A stretch of DNA of 64,000 nt from Mytilus trossulus (Eukaryota > Mollusca > Bivalvia > Mytilida > Mytilidae), in contig NC_086376.1 of assembly GCF_036588685.1 (NCBI RefSeq), positions 28,247,930-28,311,929 on the forward strand. Reading direction: 5' to 3'. Every line of letters begins with the position of its first letter. Positions within the stretch are counted from its first letter, which is position 1. Of the stretch, positions 1-12,533 are shown one piece after another. The translations under genes and the position numbers were made by a program. Below the pieces are notes generated by a model. That model was not told the DNA's origin, did not search any database, and worked only from the letters and a program-made list of their open reading frames with translations.

Positions 1-1384
1 TTATACTAACATTTATTCACATAGAAAACTCTCTAAAACCCTTTTTCTCACAACAATACATATTTATCAGAATTGAAGAAATCACTGCATATACTCCAAG
101 TTTCTTTTACAATAATTTTTAAATACACCCACCCCTGTTACAATTGTTTAAAGAATTCGAAAACTAGACTTTAATTATTGCCAGCTTATCCTATGTGCAT
201 GTTTTCTGACATGAAATGTCTACAACGTGTTTGAAACTATTCGGATAAGAAATTAAAAGCATTTTAGAATACTATAAATGTGTTGTTAAGTAGTTCATTA
301 TTCCAAAAAACTAACAAAAACAGGAAGTTTATAATTATGCCCATATCATTAATTGATGGCACCACAGAAGTGCTGACTACTGGGCTGGTATAACCTTCGG
401 GGAATACAAAGTCCACCAGCATTTGCATTCAAAATTCAAGATTGAATAAAGTATCCAATCCTGTCTCTGTCCACATCTTACTATATGCATATGTGTAAAT
501 GAAAGTTCAAAGTGTCTGCCTCGTATGGTCAGTTTAGATATCTTGTCACAACAGTATCATCTCTAACCATATAGCTAACATAATTTAGCTAATATATGAA
601 CTAGAAGTGTTTAATCAAAACATTTGAAAATCCCAAGTCTGGAATATGACAGTTGTTGTCCATTCGTTTGATATGTTTTATCCTTTGATTTTGCCATTTG
701 ATTAGGGACTTTCCGTTTTGAATTTTCTTCAGAGTTCAGTATTTTTAAGACTTTTACATGTTGAATAATCTGCTTCATGACCCCGGGGGTAGTAATTTTT
801 GCGGTTTACGTTGGGTAATCGACATGACAAAAACACTCCACCAATAATATTCAGGAAGGATCTATGAGTTTATTGACCTCGAAGAGTTTACATATTCACT
901 TCTAAACAATTTAAATTACAAATATGCATACATTATGAATTTATTTAGCATTTTGGGTTTTGAGTAAACTATGCATACTGAAAACTGTGAATTTATGCTC
1001 AGTCATCATAGTTAAGGACCGGGATTTTTTATTGCAAAGATTATGAAATAACAAGAAAAAAAATAGTGTTTTGGAATACTCTTACCTCTAATTAAAATTT
1101 GATTTTTTAAACCTGTGAATTTTTTGAATTTTTTTAAACTTTAAACGAAAAAATTATTTTATATTTATTTCTGTGTGACGTTTACATTTTCTGACGTCAA
1201 ATACGCGAAGCAATGAATGTGGTTGTTAAATTTGATGTGTGCTTCTTTTGTTAAATATTTGTTTGTTTTGAGATTGTGACAAAATGATAACTGCTGTACC
1301 CATATTTTGTTAATTTTACCTATGATGTCGGTTTTGTTTACGCATCGTTGTAAATATAATGGAATTTCATGCGACTGTCATACA
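1..1384. other. Intergenic, no gene seen
   Basis: AT-rich DNA with frequent stops in all frames. I see no coding exon, RNA gene or clear repeat boundary here. A short phrase at about 700-760 (a run reading as a TTTCCGTTTTGAATTTTC core) recurs near 2105-2140, 13972-13995 and 31620-31645, which marks a small dispersed repeat of unknown class. Confidence 0.6.
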
Positions 1385-1600
1385 AAAGAGGGACGAAAGA
1401 TACCAGAGGGATAGTCAAACTCATAGATTAAGAATAAACTGACAACGCCATGGCTAAATTCAAAAGGACAAACAAACAAATAATAGTACATAAGCCACAA
1501 CATAGAAAACTAATGACTTAGCAACACGAACCACATCAAAAACTAGGGGTGATCTCAGGTGCTCCGGAAGAGTAAGCAGATCCTGCTCCTTATGTAGCAT
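1385..1600 (+). repeat. Interspersed repeat, family A, copy 1
   Basis: This segment shares long blocks with 18815-18965 (same orientation) and with 3560-3800 (opposite orientation). Shared phrases include GATACCAGAGGGA, TAAACTGACAACGCCATGG, AGCAACACGAACC and GATCCTGCTCC. It looks like a truncated non-autonomous element; no coding capacity is preserved. Confidence 0.75.
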
Positions 1601-1689
1601 ATTACTTATGTTATTACAAATCATGAAAATAGTCTAATTCGGTAGATCACATTCGTGAAAAGAGAAGGATATTGTAGTAAAGACTAAGA

Positions 1690-2085
1690 AACATATTCGA
1701 TATCATATGTGAAACGGTTATTCCATAACGGTCAACCAAATCGTGATGGCGTTCGTAAAAATTTATGAAGGGATGATTTAAACTTCACCATTTGGAACTC
1801 TTGGTTTAATAGCTTCCTTGTGAGCAGCAATCCTCTGTCAAGGAAATCATGATAGGAAATACAAGCCCGGGAATATCATATCAATTGGGAAATGTATACT
1901 CCATATGCAGGCCCTACTGGAATGTTGCTACATATAAATGAAAAATTCACAATTGGGAAGCTGAAATCGTCTCTTTTGTCGTAAAGTTTTGTTTTCAACC
2001 GACCCTCATTTTCAATTAGATGTAAGTCAAGATTGAGGCAGACTTAACTGTATATGTAGTATCCTTTATCTCTAGTTCGTTGTGA
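1690..2085 (-). pseudogene. Decayed reverse-transcriptase fragment
   Basis: Read on the minus strand, this stretch contains recognisable pieces of a reverse-transcriptase ORF widespread in bivalve genomes: LYDKRDDFSFPIVNF, then CSNIPVGPAYGVYISQL, then an in-frame stop, then YHDFLDRGLLLTRKLLNQ and a frameshifted tail. The element class (Penelope-like or another LINE type) cannot be fixed from this fragment. The stop and frameshift show it is dead. A more diverged copy lies at 20395-20560 on the plus strand. Confidence 0.75.
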
Positions 2086-2089
2086 TAGA

Positions 2090-3555
2090 TCCGTTAAACA
2101 TTGTCATTTGATTAGGGAATTTCCGTTTTGAATTGTACTCCGTATTTTTGTGATACAAAAGTATTCAATTGAACAGTGTCAATTTCAAAAGCGTATAAAC
2201 TGTTCTACAAATATTCAGCAAAAAATTACATGAAAATTACGGTAAAGTGGAAAGACCTTAATTTAAACAGATAGCAAAAAACATGCAATTGGTTTAGAAT
2301 AAGTCTAATTGATTTCATATTGCAGGTTTAAAAGTAACTTTGTCATCGTTTCGATCTGTTTTAAAAATATTTTGGTGGATCGAATCAGTCAAGTAAATAG
2401 TTCATCCTTGTTTTACCTCCAATGCCCTTTTAATTGATAATTTTTAATTTCCAGTTTAGCACTTAAAAATCAATTTTATACTGGTTAAATGTGTTCAATT
2501 ATAAAATTAGATAGGATTTTTTTTAATTATTAGGTTATTTTTTTACATGTCTCTTCGTATATAATTTATCTTTTTATTAATTTTCAAGTCGACCTGAATA
2601 GTCATATTTGACTTTAATTAACCTCAAAACGACTTGTCAAAATTATGTCAAATATCTTGCATAGTTGACGAATTGCGTTACTGTTTTAATGGGTTACCAT
2701 ATGTTCGAATAAACATACTTGTGGCCAGTTAAAACTTTTGGACATTCACGACGAAATAGAGAAATATAATCACATTTCCTGTTTAATCTCAGTTCTGCGC
2801 TTTTCATAATCTGCATCAAATTGGACTGAAATGAGAAAATGAAATAAGAAAGATACAGAACTTCAGGGAAAATTTAAAACGGAAGTCCCATAGCAACAAA
2901 TCCTATCTTTGCTGACAAAATAACTTCTAGCGCATTTTTTGCTTGTTTTATAACAATTCTTTTTGAAGTATTTATATCTGTGGTATTGACATAAAGATAT
3001 TAAAACTCAGACACAATATTTGAATGAACTTTTTCATTAATTAATTTCTCAAATCAATCAAATGATGATCATTTTATTTTAAGTGTAAGTGTCATCTAAA
3101 TTTATCATTTCTTAATTCTATCAATTTTTTAACACAAAAAGTATATGTTAGATATCAAAATTAAGTGGTTAAAGCTGTCTATATACATGATTGTGTCTTT
3201 TATTGGTGACAATGTGGTTAGACGTCTTTGTCTGATTACCTAACACCTGATTATGTTGCACATTTTCAATTATTGAATTATATTTCTTGTCATTGGTTTT
3301 TTTTCTTATATGCGTTGGTGATAATGATCTTGTTTCTAATTTGATTAATGGCTTTGTTCTTATTGACCTCTTTCTTACTCTAACCATCACTTTGATTGTT
3401 ACAACATTATGAAATTGATTATATGCAATATATCTATAAATAAAGCCATATTGATCTATTTTAGGGCCCGTTAATCAAACGATATGAATATTTATTTGTT
3501 GAATCTATATTTGTTTTATACATATTCTTGAAGTATTCTTGTGCCGTTTGATGTT
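2090..3555. other. Intergenic, no gene seen
   Basis: AT-rich DNA without a credible exon. The longest open stretch (3169-3390, minus strand, 73 codons) starts in low-complexity basic sequence, matches no family I know and has no supporting splice sites. Confidence 0.55.
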
Positions 3556-3559
3556 AGTC

Positions 3560-3800
3560 ATCTCTACGCTATACGACGGGAGCCACATATGGAGCAGGAT
3601 TCGCTTACCCTTCTGGAGCACCGTAGATCACCCTAAGTTTTTGTTGATGTCGTGTTGCTTAGTTGTTTATCTATGTTGTGTTATGTGTACTATTAATTTC
3701 ATTTTCATTTTTAGATATGGCGTTGTCAGTTTATTGTCGATCTATGAGTGTGACTGTACCTCTGGTATCATTCGCCGTTCTTTTATGAATATTAACGCTG
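3560..3800 (-). repeat. Interspersed repeat, family A, inverted copy
   Basis: The reverse complement of this block matches 1385-1600: GGAGCAGGATTCGCTTACCC and GATATGGCGTTGTCAGTTTA mirror the phrases in copy 1, although a central insertion rich in T separates them. The open frame of 99 codons across it is a by-product of the repeat. Confidence 0.7.
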
Positions 3801-4659
3801 TTTATTTTTTTATTTTATTTTTTATTATCAGTCTTTGAACATTAGTATGAACTTTTGGTACTCAATGCTGTTCAGTTTTGTACATGTTTTGGTTTTGGTT
3901 ACGTTTTAATGTTGTGTTGTTGTTCTCTTCTTATATTTAATGCGTTTTCCTCAGTTCTAGTTTGTTACCCGGATTGCCTTTATTTGGATAATTCCATGTT
4001 CTCAAAGCACTTTCGGGGTTAATTTGCTCTTATGAGAACATAGAAAAGGAGGGTTTGTTTACTTTGAACAAATGCCACTATTTTGGAAACACATGAGGAG
4101 CAATTACAATTTTGAATTCAAAGTCTTCAAATGGATAAAAAAAAATCAAAAATAGTAAGATACCATTTTTGATGTTTTTGGAAAACATAAATGAAAATAA
4201 AAGGTTGACATTAACTACGCAATTTGAATGTAGCATTATAGAAATGTTTTCATAGATTCAATTTACCAAATTTGACAAATAGCATTTTAATTTTTCTGTT
4301 GCCAACTTTTTATTCTTGAGTTTCTCTGTGGTCATATACCTTCTGTCACTTGTTTGTCGTTTTCATATGTCAATTTGTATGTTACATGCGTGAATATTGG
4401 CTTTCCTTTGACTTCATAAACAGCAACACAATCACCCCTTAAACTGAAGAATAACAACATCAAGGGTCAAGTGTTTCTGTACAGACAAGAGTACAACGCG
4501 TTTTTCTTTAGTTCTCGTTTGGTAAAATGCGTTATAATTTCCCTTACTAATTTTTTCAGATTAAATTTTAAAGTTTGAAACAAAAGACTTCTAACATTTG
4601 AGAATGTTTTGTAAATAAAAGATAAGCCACCGGAATGCATTTTTTTGTTGGTAAAAGCA

Positions 4660-5060
4660 ATAAATAAAAGAAACAGCAGTATACCGTTGTTCGAAAGTTA
4701 TAAACCGATTGAGAGAAAACAAACCCGGGTTACAAACTAAAACCGAGGGAAACATATCAACTATAACAGGGAAAAAACGAAGCAACAGACACACTAAAGT
4801 GCAACAACCAAATCAAACGACAATTTAGCACGAACTATATGAGAACACTTGTCATTTTTTTTACATGGTACAAGAAATTTTAAGAATAATTGGTGGGTTG
4901 AACCTTGTTTTGTGGCTAGCCAAACCTCGCACTGTTATGGCAATATTAAATATAAGACTAAAAGGACAACATCACATGACAGGACTACAGTACAAATAAT
5001 TGCAATAACATCCAGGACAGAGAAATACACAAAAAAACCAAATCAATAATACATTTCGAC
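4660..5060 (+). repeat. Interspersed repeat, family D
   Basis: Contains CCGGGTTACAAACTAAAACC, GAGGGAAACATAT and a GGTGGGTTGAACCTTG block. Related copies occur at 19015-19140 in the same orientation, and in reverse at about 3895-3975, 15890-16030 and 23405-23640. No long ORF survives. Confidence 0.65.
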
Positions 5061-5074
5061 ATGCTTATAGTTAT

Positions 5075-5250
5075 CAAAGGTACCAGGCTTATATAATTTT
5101 ATACGCCAGACGCGCGTTGTATCTACATAATCAGTGTCGCTCAGATAAAACTATTCAGAAAAATTAAGTTAAAGAGCATTGATGACAAAAGGATTCAAAA
5201 AGTTGTGCCAAATACGGCTAAGGTTATCTATTTCCGGGTTAAGAAAATCC
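5075..5250 (+). repeat. Interspersed repeat with CGCGCGT core, copy 1
   Basis: Carries GCCAGACGCGCGTTGT, an ATCAGTGTCGCTCAGAT phrase and GTGCCAAATACGGCTAAGGT. The same order occurs at 19765-19945, and 15120-15220 carries it inverted. I know these units as abundant dispersed repeats of bivalve genomes, and they are one reason for the organism call. Confidence 0.75.
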
Positions 5251-5679
5251 TAAATATTTAGAATAATTCATACGTTGGCAAACAGTAAATTTATAAAAAT
5301 GAAATACCATCTATACTATTAAACGAGAAGACCTCATTTTGGGTGTCGCTTCTCTTCTTTCCACAATCAATTAATCATCATGCCTCTGTGTCCTATGGGT
5401 ACAGTGCATAATCGCATTTGTCATCCATTCATATATGATTATTCAGATTGAGTTATTTTGGGTGAAAAACGAGAAAAAAGACGTCCGGATATGTTTCCGC
5501 CATTGGGCGAAATTTAAAGTACGACTTCCGGTTTGCGTTTTTCTGTATACTATGAACATACATTAATACTACGAATACAGTGTATTTTCTGTCTTATATC
5601 CGTCAGTGGACGAAATTTAAGTCAGATTAGACCTCCGGTTTGCGTTTTTCTTTTTGGATAGTATGATACTAAACCCCTA

Positions 5680-6270
5680 ATGGGAGGGATTGTGCCTGAT
5701 ATTCATTTGATGAAGACATAATCTTTCAATCAGTTTAATTGAGGTCTGGAGCTGGCATGTCAGTTAACTGCTAGTAGTCTGTTGTTATTTATGTATTATT
5801 GTCATTTTATTTATTTTCTTTTGTTACATCTTTTGACATCGGACTCGGACTTCTCTTGAACTGAATTTTCATGTGCGTATTGTTATTCTTTTACTTTTCT
5901 ACATTGGCTAGAGGTATAGGGAGAGGGTTGAGATCTCATAAACATGTTTAACCCCGCCGCAATGTTGCGCCTGTCCCAAGTCAGGAGCCTCTGGCTTTTG
6001 TTAGTCTTGTATGATTTTAAATTTTAGTTTCTTGTGTATAATTCGGAGTTTAGTATGACGTCCATTATCACTGTACTATTATGCATATTTTTAGGGGCCA
6101 GCTTAAGGACACCTACGGGTGCGGGAATTCTCGCTACATTGAATACCCATTGGTTGCCTTCGGCTGTTGTCTGCTCTATGGTCGGGTGGTTGTCGCTTTG
6201 ACATATTCACCATTTCCTTTCTCAATTTTATATACTACGAATAAAGTGCATTTTCTGTCTTATATCATTT
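5680..6270 (+). repeat. Interspersed repeat, family B, longest copy
   Basis: From about 5950 to 6240 this matches 26800-27085 in the same order: AACCCCGCCGCAAT, GCCTGTCCCAA, AGGAGCCTCTGG, TAGTATGACGTCCATTATCA, GGAATTCTCGCTACATTGAA, then a terminal GTCGCTTTGACA phrase. The upstream half (5680-5780) is matched in reverse by 34190-34345. Shorter copies lie at 39900-40120 (inverted) and 63190-63295. It is non-coding as seen. Confidence 0.75.
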
Positions 6271-6489
6271 TCAAGTTTACTATCCACTGCAGTCACAGGG
6301 TTCATTTAATAGAGAGGGTCTGAATAATATATCAATGACCTCTGTGGATCAATTATTAAACTGAGAATTGACTGTAAAAAGAAAATACACTTTCGGAACG
6401 TCTGGAACGGGTGTTTTTAAGATTGAAATTTCAGGATTGACCATTTCGGGATCCGGGATTTATTTTTTCGAATTTCGTGATGTCGAGAA

Positions 6490-6850
6490 AAAGAAGATGT
6501 GGTATGAATGCCAATTGAGACACCTCTCCACAAGAGACTAAAATGACACCGAAATTAACATTTAAAGGTCACCTTACGGCATTCAACAATAAGCAATAGC
6601 CGATACTGCATAGTCTGATATAAAAGGCCCCAAAATGACAATGTAAAACAATTCAGATGAGAAAAAAAAGGATTATTTTGTGGAAAAAGGAGGAGCCGGG
6701 CTAGAAAAACAATTATCCTGTCCCAAATTACCTATGACTTTTGATACCTTTTCTGAAATTCTCAAGTCACTAAATGTTTGCATAGTCTGACATAAAAGGC
6801 CCCGAAATGACAATGTAAAACAATTCAAATGAGAAAACTAACAGCCTTAT
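6490..6850 (+). repeat. Interspersed repeat, family C, with internal duplication
   Basis: The block beginning AGAAGATGTGGTATGAATGC and ending ATGTAAAACAATTCAGATGA matches 17010-17215. Its 3' part is repeated at 6776-6850. A neighbouring CCTATGACTTTTGATACC block also recurs at about 7025-7075, so a unit of roughly 180-330 bp was duplicated locally. It resembles a SINE-like element, but I did not identify tRNA-like promoter boxes. Confidence 0.65.
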
Positions 6851-7079
6851 TTATGTACAAAAAAAGAACGAAAAACAAATATCACTGAACCACTGAATTA
6901 CAGGCTCCTGACTGGAATTTTCATAATACATGTACACTAAATGTATGTTCATAATGAAATTAATAGAAAACAAAATTGGGAATTTTAGAAATAAAGGAGG
7001 AGGGTTAAAAAAACATTTTCCTGTCCCCAAGTACCTATGACTTTGAAAACTTTTCCTGAAATTCTCAAGTCATTAAATC

Positions 7080-8640
7080 TTTTACAAAATTCTTCCTACA
7101 ACACTTTACATCCTTTCAAAGACGCTCTGAATGCCAGCGATTTCGCGGGTGTGTTCTAGTATTATTAATATTCATGGCAACACCGAATTGCTGACTAACT
7201 GAATAAAAGTATTGTACGGGGATAATAATCATAACACATACTTTGCAAAACCAGAAGCAACGGAACAGCGCTTTTGTTCCGTTGATGGATTTTGTAAGTT
7301 TTTATTGATTTCCTCTTTTATATTTTGCCTTTGAGCTTAGTAATTGTATTTCGGCTTTAGTTACAGTTATGCTTCATCCCAGGGAAACCAATGAATACAT
7401 TACTGTCATTTCAATTTGGCCTGGTCCTGGTTTTACCTGCTTTTTAGATAGATACTGATGACAATCATAGAAAGACATTTATAGTGAAATAACAAGTAAC
7501 AGACAATACCGGGTTAAATTTAATCTATCATGTCATAATTTGACCACTATTATCCTTTGTGCACGAATGTTAAACATATAGTCAGAAAGGCAGGTAAAAC
7601 GTTGATGAATGAAAGGCAAGACCAAATCTAAATGTGACGAAAACATAACCTTTAAATATTGCATAATATAAACTAACTAGAAGATTCCTCTTGAAAAATC
7701 ATTCTGAGCACAGCATGGGAAATTGTTAGCAAAGCATGGGAAGCGTTTTTTTCGTCAAGATTGTAGCAATCCTTTTTGTATAATCTGGTTATGAATATGG
7801 TTAATTGTAGGTTAGCGATGTTTAAATGTCGTAAATGGCTTAAAATTGTTGCAACCAAAAATACTGCGGCAATTATTGAGCTACATGAACTCCAAATTGA
7901 ATGAAGTGAAACTTGAAGCTTTGACAGTGTCAGTTTGTATTGCCAAGTATGCATCACCTGAAATGCGAATCAACACACAGTGGGATCTCTGCACTACACG
8001 AGGATCAAGATGGAAGTGTCACTACGTCCATTTTTTTATCAATTATTTTGTAACAGTATAACACATGATGTACAGTTGATCCGGGTTTTTTTTATATTTC
8101 ATTTGATATTTATCCATTGTATAACATGAACAGTAACGATTTTTCTGCATCGAATACGCGTATTGACAATAAATGTCTCATCAGTAAGTTGTAATGTCAG
8201 TTGCATAATGTAACAATGAACTGTTAACTGTAAAAGTGTCCCACTCACTTGAATGTCATACATTCTAAGGGATATTGACACCATAATCTGCTGTTTGTTG
8301 CACCATCAATATTGAATTTTCTACAAGATATAAATCACGTTTTTTGTCATTGGTAAAGTATAGATCTGATATTTGTTTGAAACTGTTTTAACTATCGGTA
8401 ATCATTTTTTTTTTAATTTAAAACAGAGAAAGTATTTAAAAAAATAAGAAACAAACTTTATTTCTTGGCTAGAAGATTAATTAATATGATAGAAATATTT
8501 TTAATTGATTTTGTGAATTAAAAATATTTGCTAGCAGTCAGGTTCAAAGTGTTGCTCGTGTTCTCATTTCCATATTTCTCGACGGTAGTAATTAACATAA
8601 TTTCAATTTGGGTGACACACATTTCATTAATAATATAACA
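7080..8640. other. Intergenic, no gene seen
   Basis: No supported exon. Two overlapping opposite-strand open stretches (7673-7957 minus, 7846-8061 plus) lack family resemblance and flanking splice sites. Confidence 0.5.
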
Positions 8641-8675
8641 CCTTTCAACGCGTTAGTTGTGGTGTGACTGTTTTC

Positions 8676-8683
8676 ATGATGCA
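8676..8683 (+). CDS. Candidate first coding exon of secreted-protein gene
   Basis: Eight bases, ATGATGCA, are followed directly by a consensus donor GTAAGT at 8684. Joined to the acceptor at 12533 this gives Met-Met-Gln in frame with the hydrophobic stretch VIQWFVVLALFIGYAS, a typical signal peptide. The phase match (two bases here, one base there) and the signal-peptide logic support the join. The exon is too short to prove by sequence alone and lies 3.85 kb upstream. Confidence 0.35.
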
Positions 8684-11600
8684 GTAAGTCTTATTTGTTT
8701 ATCATTTTTAGTGATATTCTTTTGAATAAGTGTGCAAGGCCTTTTTACTACACTTTAAAATTTGTTTTTTACAACATTGTAAATTGTTTTAGTGTAGTTG
8801 CTTATTATTGTTAATCTTCAATAAACGAGCATAGAATTTTCCATTTTTCCAACTATGTAGCTCTTTAACTGCTTCGGTTTTTATACATTCTTTGCTGTCA
8901 AATAATAAGATTTAAGAAGAAGTTTCGGATGAAGAGAAATCAGGAAAAGCGCTATGGACGTGTGAAAATTATTATGTGTTGTTTTCATCTTTTTAAAAGT
9001 CAATTTCAAGAATATCTCTATAAAAAATGACAAATGTATACTTTATCTATGTTAAATTTAATTTTAGACTTTAAGCACTAGAAATTAAATATTGATTAGT
9101 TTTATATAAACCCTATTTTGTATTGTCTGATGCAACATTTTATTATTTCACTTACTCTAGAAAATGTATTAACCCACACTGATTATCATCATATCATTTC
9201 GGGAAAAAAATCTAAATTTCAAAGACTTAATATTTGAAAGTTTTAATTCTTTTGTTTCTACTTTATTTAAGAAAAGTATATTCATAAGCAATAAGTAGAC
9301 AAACGGTATTAATAAAAACTTGATTTTTGTCAAAGGTTAGAGCGTAAAAGTGTGATAAATTTATATAAATTATTCATAATTGTATCATCTCAGCATTTTA
9401 CTTTTCATTTTGATAATTAATGTATTTGACACAGATAAACATGTTCATTTTTCAAATGATAAATTATGTCAGGGCTGTGCTCTACAAGAGATAAACGGAC
9501 ATGTGTGTTATTACTTTAAAAGACGTCATTTCAAGTAGATAGACATGAATAAATATACGATAACTCTTTTAAATTACATTTGGGCACTTACTAGCTAGTT
9601 TAAAAAATACCGCTTTCTAACCGGTTGTTTTATGTATTAAGAAGAGTATCTTCAAAAATTTAGGAAATAAACTCCATTGAAAATTTTATTTTGCGCCAGC
9701 CAATCATTTCGTTCACAAAAGACTCATCATTGACACTCAAATAAAAAAGGTTAAAAAGGCCAAATAAAGTACCATGTAGAAGAGCATTTGGGGCCAATAT
9801 TCCTAAAGTTTTGCCAATTACAGCTAAGGCAATCTATTCCTGAGGTAAAATAGCCTTAATATTTCAAAAACTTCAAAGTTTTTTCAACAGTTAATTTATA
9901 GTTATGACCATATCAATGATAATTCATTTCAACAGAAGTGCTGACTAATTTGATAGTTTTTGCTTTTGAAAATTTTATTTATATCACTTCTTTAATGTTA
10001 CATGTATTTGAAAAATAATCGTCCTCGGTTGGTGTATATTTAGTATATATGTTTAAAAGATACTGTCTGGCTTATTAGAAATTAAAAATAAAACAATGGT
10101 AAAGGACAAGGTACGACAAGGCCCGCGTTTGGCCCCCCTATTTTCTCATTTTACAAATTTTGTTTTGGAAACCTACTCATCACGTTAAAATATTCCCTTA
10201 TGCTCGTTTTTTGTTTGGATGAACTTCAAAACCATTAATTTCAGAAAACTGCGGTAAAAATTTCTTTTTGTCCTTAACCTCTATCTCTCCTCCCTCTTTT
10301 TTTTAACATTTAACATGATTTATAACAAACTATCTAAAATTGCCCGTTTATGAATTTTAAAATCATACAGAAACTAAGGTTTCAAATATCTTAGCCAAAG
10401 TTGGGCCTATTATGGAATAGGCATTTTTTAAAGAAAATATTTAATTAATAGCCCTTCAACGTTTTCAGTCCATATACATCCTTGGCTTTCACAAATTCAG
10501 ATTTGAGCGTTCCCGATGCCGGTAAATCCTAGAAAAAAAGGCTTCGAACGCATGAAATTTATAACATGCTGTTTTCATTTTTTTTATTGTCCTTTAATAT
10601 TGTTGTAACAGCACATATTGGAAGCTAGTTTAAAGACTAATATAACTAATAAATGAAAATTCCATCAGGCATAAAATAATGTTAATGAACAGCCCTAATT
10701 TACTTATGTTAAAAAACAGCCGATATACAAGGCATTTACTTTTTTCCACCAGATGCGCATTTTATGGTTTACACAATCAATCAATGTTGACATCTTAATA
10801 AAAGAAACACCTTCTGAAAACATACGCAACTACCTACCCTTAATTCAAATTAAAAGTTGCATGAATACGGTTTTAATAAGGTTATATTTTCTACTTCCAA
10901 TACCAAAACCGCGATGTTTTTTTTTTAATCTTATTTTAACATAGTTGAACCAAATTGAATGATGATAGCGATAAGATATTTCTATATTTAGCTTCTCAAA
11001 GTGTTTGAAACAAACGAAACTGTCTTTTTTTGTCTAATTTATAGCGTATTTTATAATTCATGTATGAGGATATTGTTTTTTTTTAAAACAGTGTATCGCA
11101 ACTTTCCAGTTTTGTTAAAATCAAAAGTATGTACCAAGGAAGCTTCTTAAGAATCCAATCGCGGATCGGGATGCAACAGCACAACGAACAAGCAAACCTT
11201 AAAAGTCAATTTAAAATTTCCAATTCATTAATCTGTTTTTTTTCGTTCAAAGTACAACTTCGTCTAGTTTTCCGTGGCTAAAATATTATTCAATGATGTG
11301 AGAGTTTAAACTATACAATAACAATTTTCAAAGTAGTAAAAAATTAACTATATTTTGCGTAGCATTTATTTCGTTCCTGCAAAAGAAGCCAACATAAGTC
11401 CGGAAAGATGCTTAGAAAGTTAATCTCATATTAAAGATGTAGTACACTTTATCAATTGACAATCTGCACAACAAAATTTTATTTGATCTGTGTAGCAGGG
11501 GAAACCGTATAAAATCAAGTATATCGTTTGTTTATTTTGGTATCTTCTGTAGGCTTCTAAAAAAAATCCGGAAAGTTTTTATTTTTCTTAAACATAATAT

Positions 11601-12533
11601 TCATATAACATTTCATAAATCTAGATACAGCAATGCAAGAAAATTTTCATAGATGCACTGATCTATCTTTGCTAAGAGTATATTTTGTGATGTTAGCTAT
11701 ACCACATTTGTTAATTTCTTTTAACTTAACTTTGAATATTTCTAGTTTAATGTGGAAATTGTCCAAAGGGAACTTACTTTAAATAAATCCAATACAACCC
11801 TCATTATTGATAAGGACATTACAAATTCACACGGGGAAACTATTTACAATTATTTTTCTATAAAAGAGACGGCTTTCCGTTCCCAAATGTTAGTTTTCCC
11901 TTTTCGGAAGATGCTGTTTCTTAGGTACATCTTTTTCGAGATGGATATATATCAACTTGTTCGCTATGCCCTTGTCTGTATTTAGGTTTAAAATTTCAAT
12001 ATACGTTATATATATATATACCTGGAAAATTATGAAGTTTGGCTGTCCTTGAAAAAAGAAAAAATGGTTATCATAAATCTTTGCGAAAATCTAAAACTGA
12101 GGTCTTCTTTTATATAAATATGTGAATGACAATTTGAAAAAGTTGGCTGAAAACGGCTAAAATGTGAAATGAAGTATCAGCGAAATTTGAATTTGAAGAA
12201 TAAAATAATAACAAATGTCAAAATAAACGCCAATTTTTTTTTGTCACACCAAAACTAGAAGGGTTTTATTTGAAACGGTATTTTAATTTAGATAAAAACA
12301 AGTTTATATTTGTGAAATGTCTAATATACAGATGGTAATCTCGCATGTTACAGTCGTAACACTTGATAACTGGTCTACTCATATTATCTTTTATTCTTTA
12401 TTTTGTAGTTTCCTATCAAAGTTGATTATATGCAAAGTTTTAAGATTTGAAGATTTGAATATACATGTTAATATCTCTTGTATGAAGAGGGAATCTTTAT
12501 TGACATTGTACAGCTTCTCGTTTATCGTTTTAG
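8684..12533 (+). other. Putative intron of secreted-protein gene
   Basis: AT-rich sequence bounded by GTAAGT and TTTATCGTTTTAG. It contains a decayed bivalve repeat at about 9710-9850 (GACTCATCATTGACACTCA and a GCCAATTACAGCTAAGGC phrase, related to the CGCGCGT repeat) and no recognisable exon. Short open frames at 10753, 11752 and 12317 show no family resemblance. Confidence 0.35.

Noticed and set aside
3539-3838. 99-codon open frame
   Set aside because: It lies across an inverted family A repeat whose other copies do not keep the frame open.
12478-12533. ATG upstream of the hydrophobic segment as the start of the secreted protein
   Set aside because: It precedes a good splice acceptor and would add a charged extension before the signal peptide; an upstream exon is more plausible.
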